A DNA stretch of 64,000 nucleotides. Source: Streptomyces lateritius (GTDB lineage: Bacteria; Actinomycetota; Actinomycetes; Streptomycetales; Streptomycetaceae). The stretch covers positions 227,316 through 291,315 of the forward strand of contig NZ_BMTO01000005.1 of NCBI RefSeq assembly GCF_014649715.1. Direction: 5' to 3'. Both the position numbers and the translations under genes were made by a program. Shown here piece by piece: positions 63,966 through 64,000 of this stretch (its first letter is position 1; every line of letters starts with the position of its first letter). The notes under the pieces were generated by a model. The model saw nothing but the letters and a program-made list of their open reading frames with translations, was not told the DNA's origin and searched no databases.

Positions 63966-64000
63966 TCAGGCGGCCGCCGCCGTGTCGCGTGCGCTCAGCG
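63966..64000 (-). CDS. Possible C-terminus of a gene entering from the right
   Basis: On the minus strand the last ten codons read LSARDTAAAA and end in TGA at 63966-63968. The sequence looks like a real Streptomyces protein end, and the strong hairpins just beyond it support a convergent gene. Too little is visible to name it. Confidence 0.4.
   Translation of the reverse strand, partial: LSARDTAAAA

Overview
The window is actinobacterial chromosome, almost certainly Streptomyces. GC is very high, coding regions have strong GC bias at third codon positions, GTG and TTG starts are common, and many genes overlap by 4 nt (GTGA). A full-length two-domain geosmin synthase lies at 43954-46143, beside families typical of Streptomyces: a multi-sensor PP2C phosphatase, DUF397, an NsdA-like TPR regulator, SPW-repeat and DUF664 proteins. 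I see no rRNA, tRNA, CRISPR array, replication origin or complete insertion sequence.

Layout. 1-1739: PP2C phosphatase (cut by the window edge) and a small protein. 1740-7145: an acyl-CoA dehydrogenase behind a KstR-type box, a GNAT-SnoaL fusion, a phage-RBP-like beta-propeller protein and a secreted partner, with two copies of a small palindromic MITE-like element. 7422-11868: Ser/Thr kinase with TPR repeats, a membrane PH-like protein and a phytoene-dehydrogenase-like flavoprotein. 12030-15266: threonine-to-glycine operon (tdh-kbl) and a LysR gene. 15629-24351: Tat-exported serine hydrolase, an IpdC-like flavoenzyme with an acyl-CoA synthetase, a Ca2+/H+ antiporter, a truncated acylase and another acyl-CoA synthetase. 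24454-30626: phenylacetate-CoA ligase, a CYP158-like P450 with a cupin, a GNAT and an amidinotransferase. 30657-36519: AraC-VOC-UvrA-like block, a pentapeptide-repeat protein and a double alpha/beta-hydrolase. 36534-42424: a FadD19/EchA19/DUF35/Ltp4/Ltp3-like locus. 42509-54801: small genes, geosmin synthase, peptidoglycan amidase, APH-family protein, NsdA-like regulator, a second PP2C phosphatase and an unknown protein. 54822-64000: a 5'-truncated Rossmann gene beside a third MITE-like copy, then several GNAT, VOC, cupin and membrane genes, a GNAT-AAA+ fusion and a carboxylesterase.

The most coherent theme is CoA-dependent lipid or steroid-side-chain catabolism. The locus at 36534-42424 resembles, in gene content and partly in order, Mycobacterium tuberculosis fadD19-echA19 and Rv3521-ltp4-ltp3 of the KstR cholesterol regulon. 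Two promoters (2533-2546 and 38310-38323) carry sequences that fit the KstR consensus TnnAACnnGTTnnA. A separate 17-bp inverted repeat, TCTGAC-N5-RTCAGA with a shared AGAA flank, lies both at 38266-38282 and at 17541-17557, upstream of the IpdC-like gene. This suggests that one regulator, not encoded in this window, links two loci 20 kb apart. I consider this the best candidate for an undescribed regulon.

Functions were read from protein sequence and motifs only, without database searches. Family names are confident where motifs are quoted. Substrates are inference throughout.
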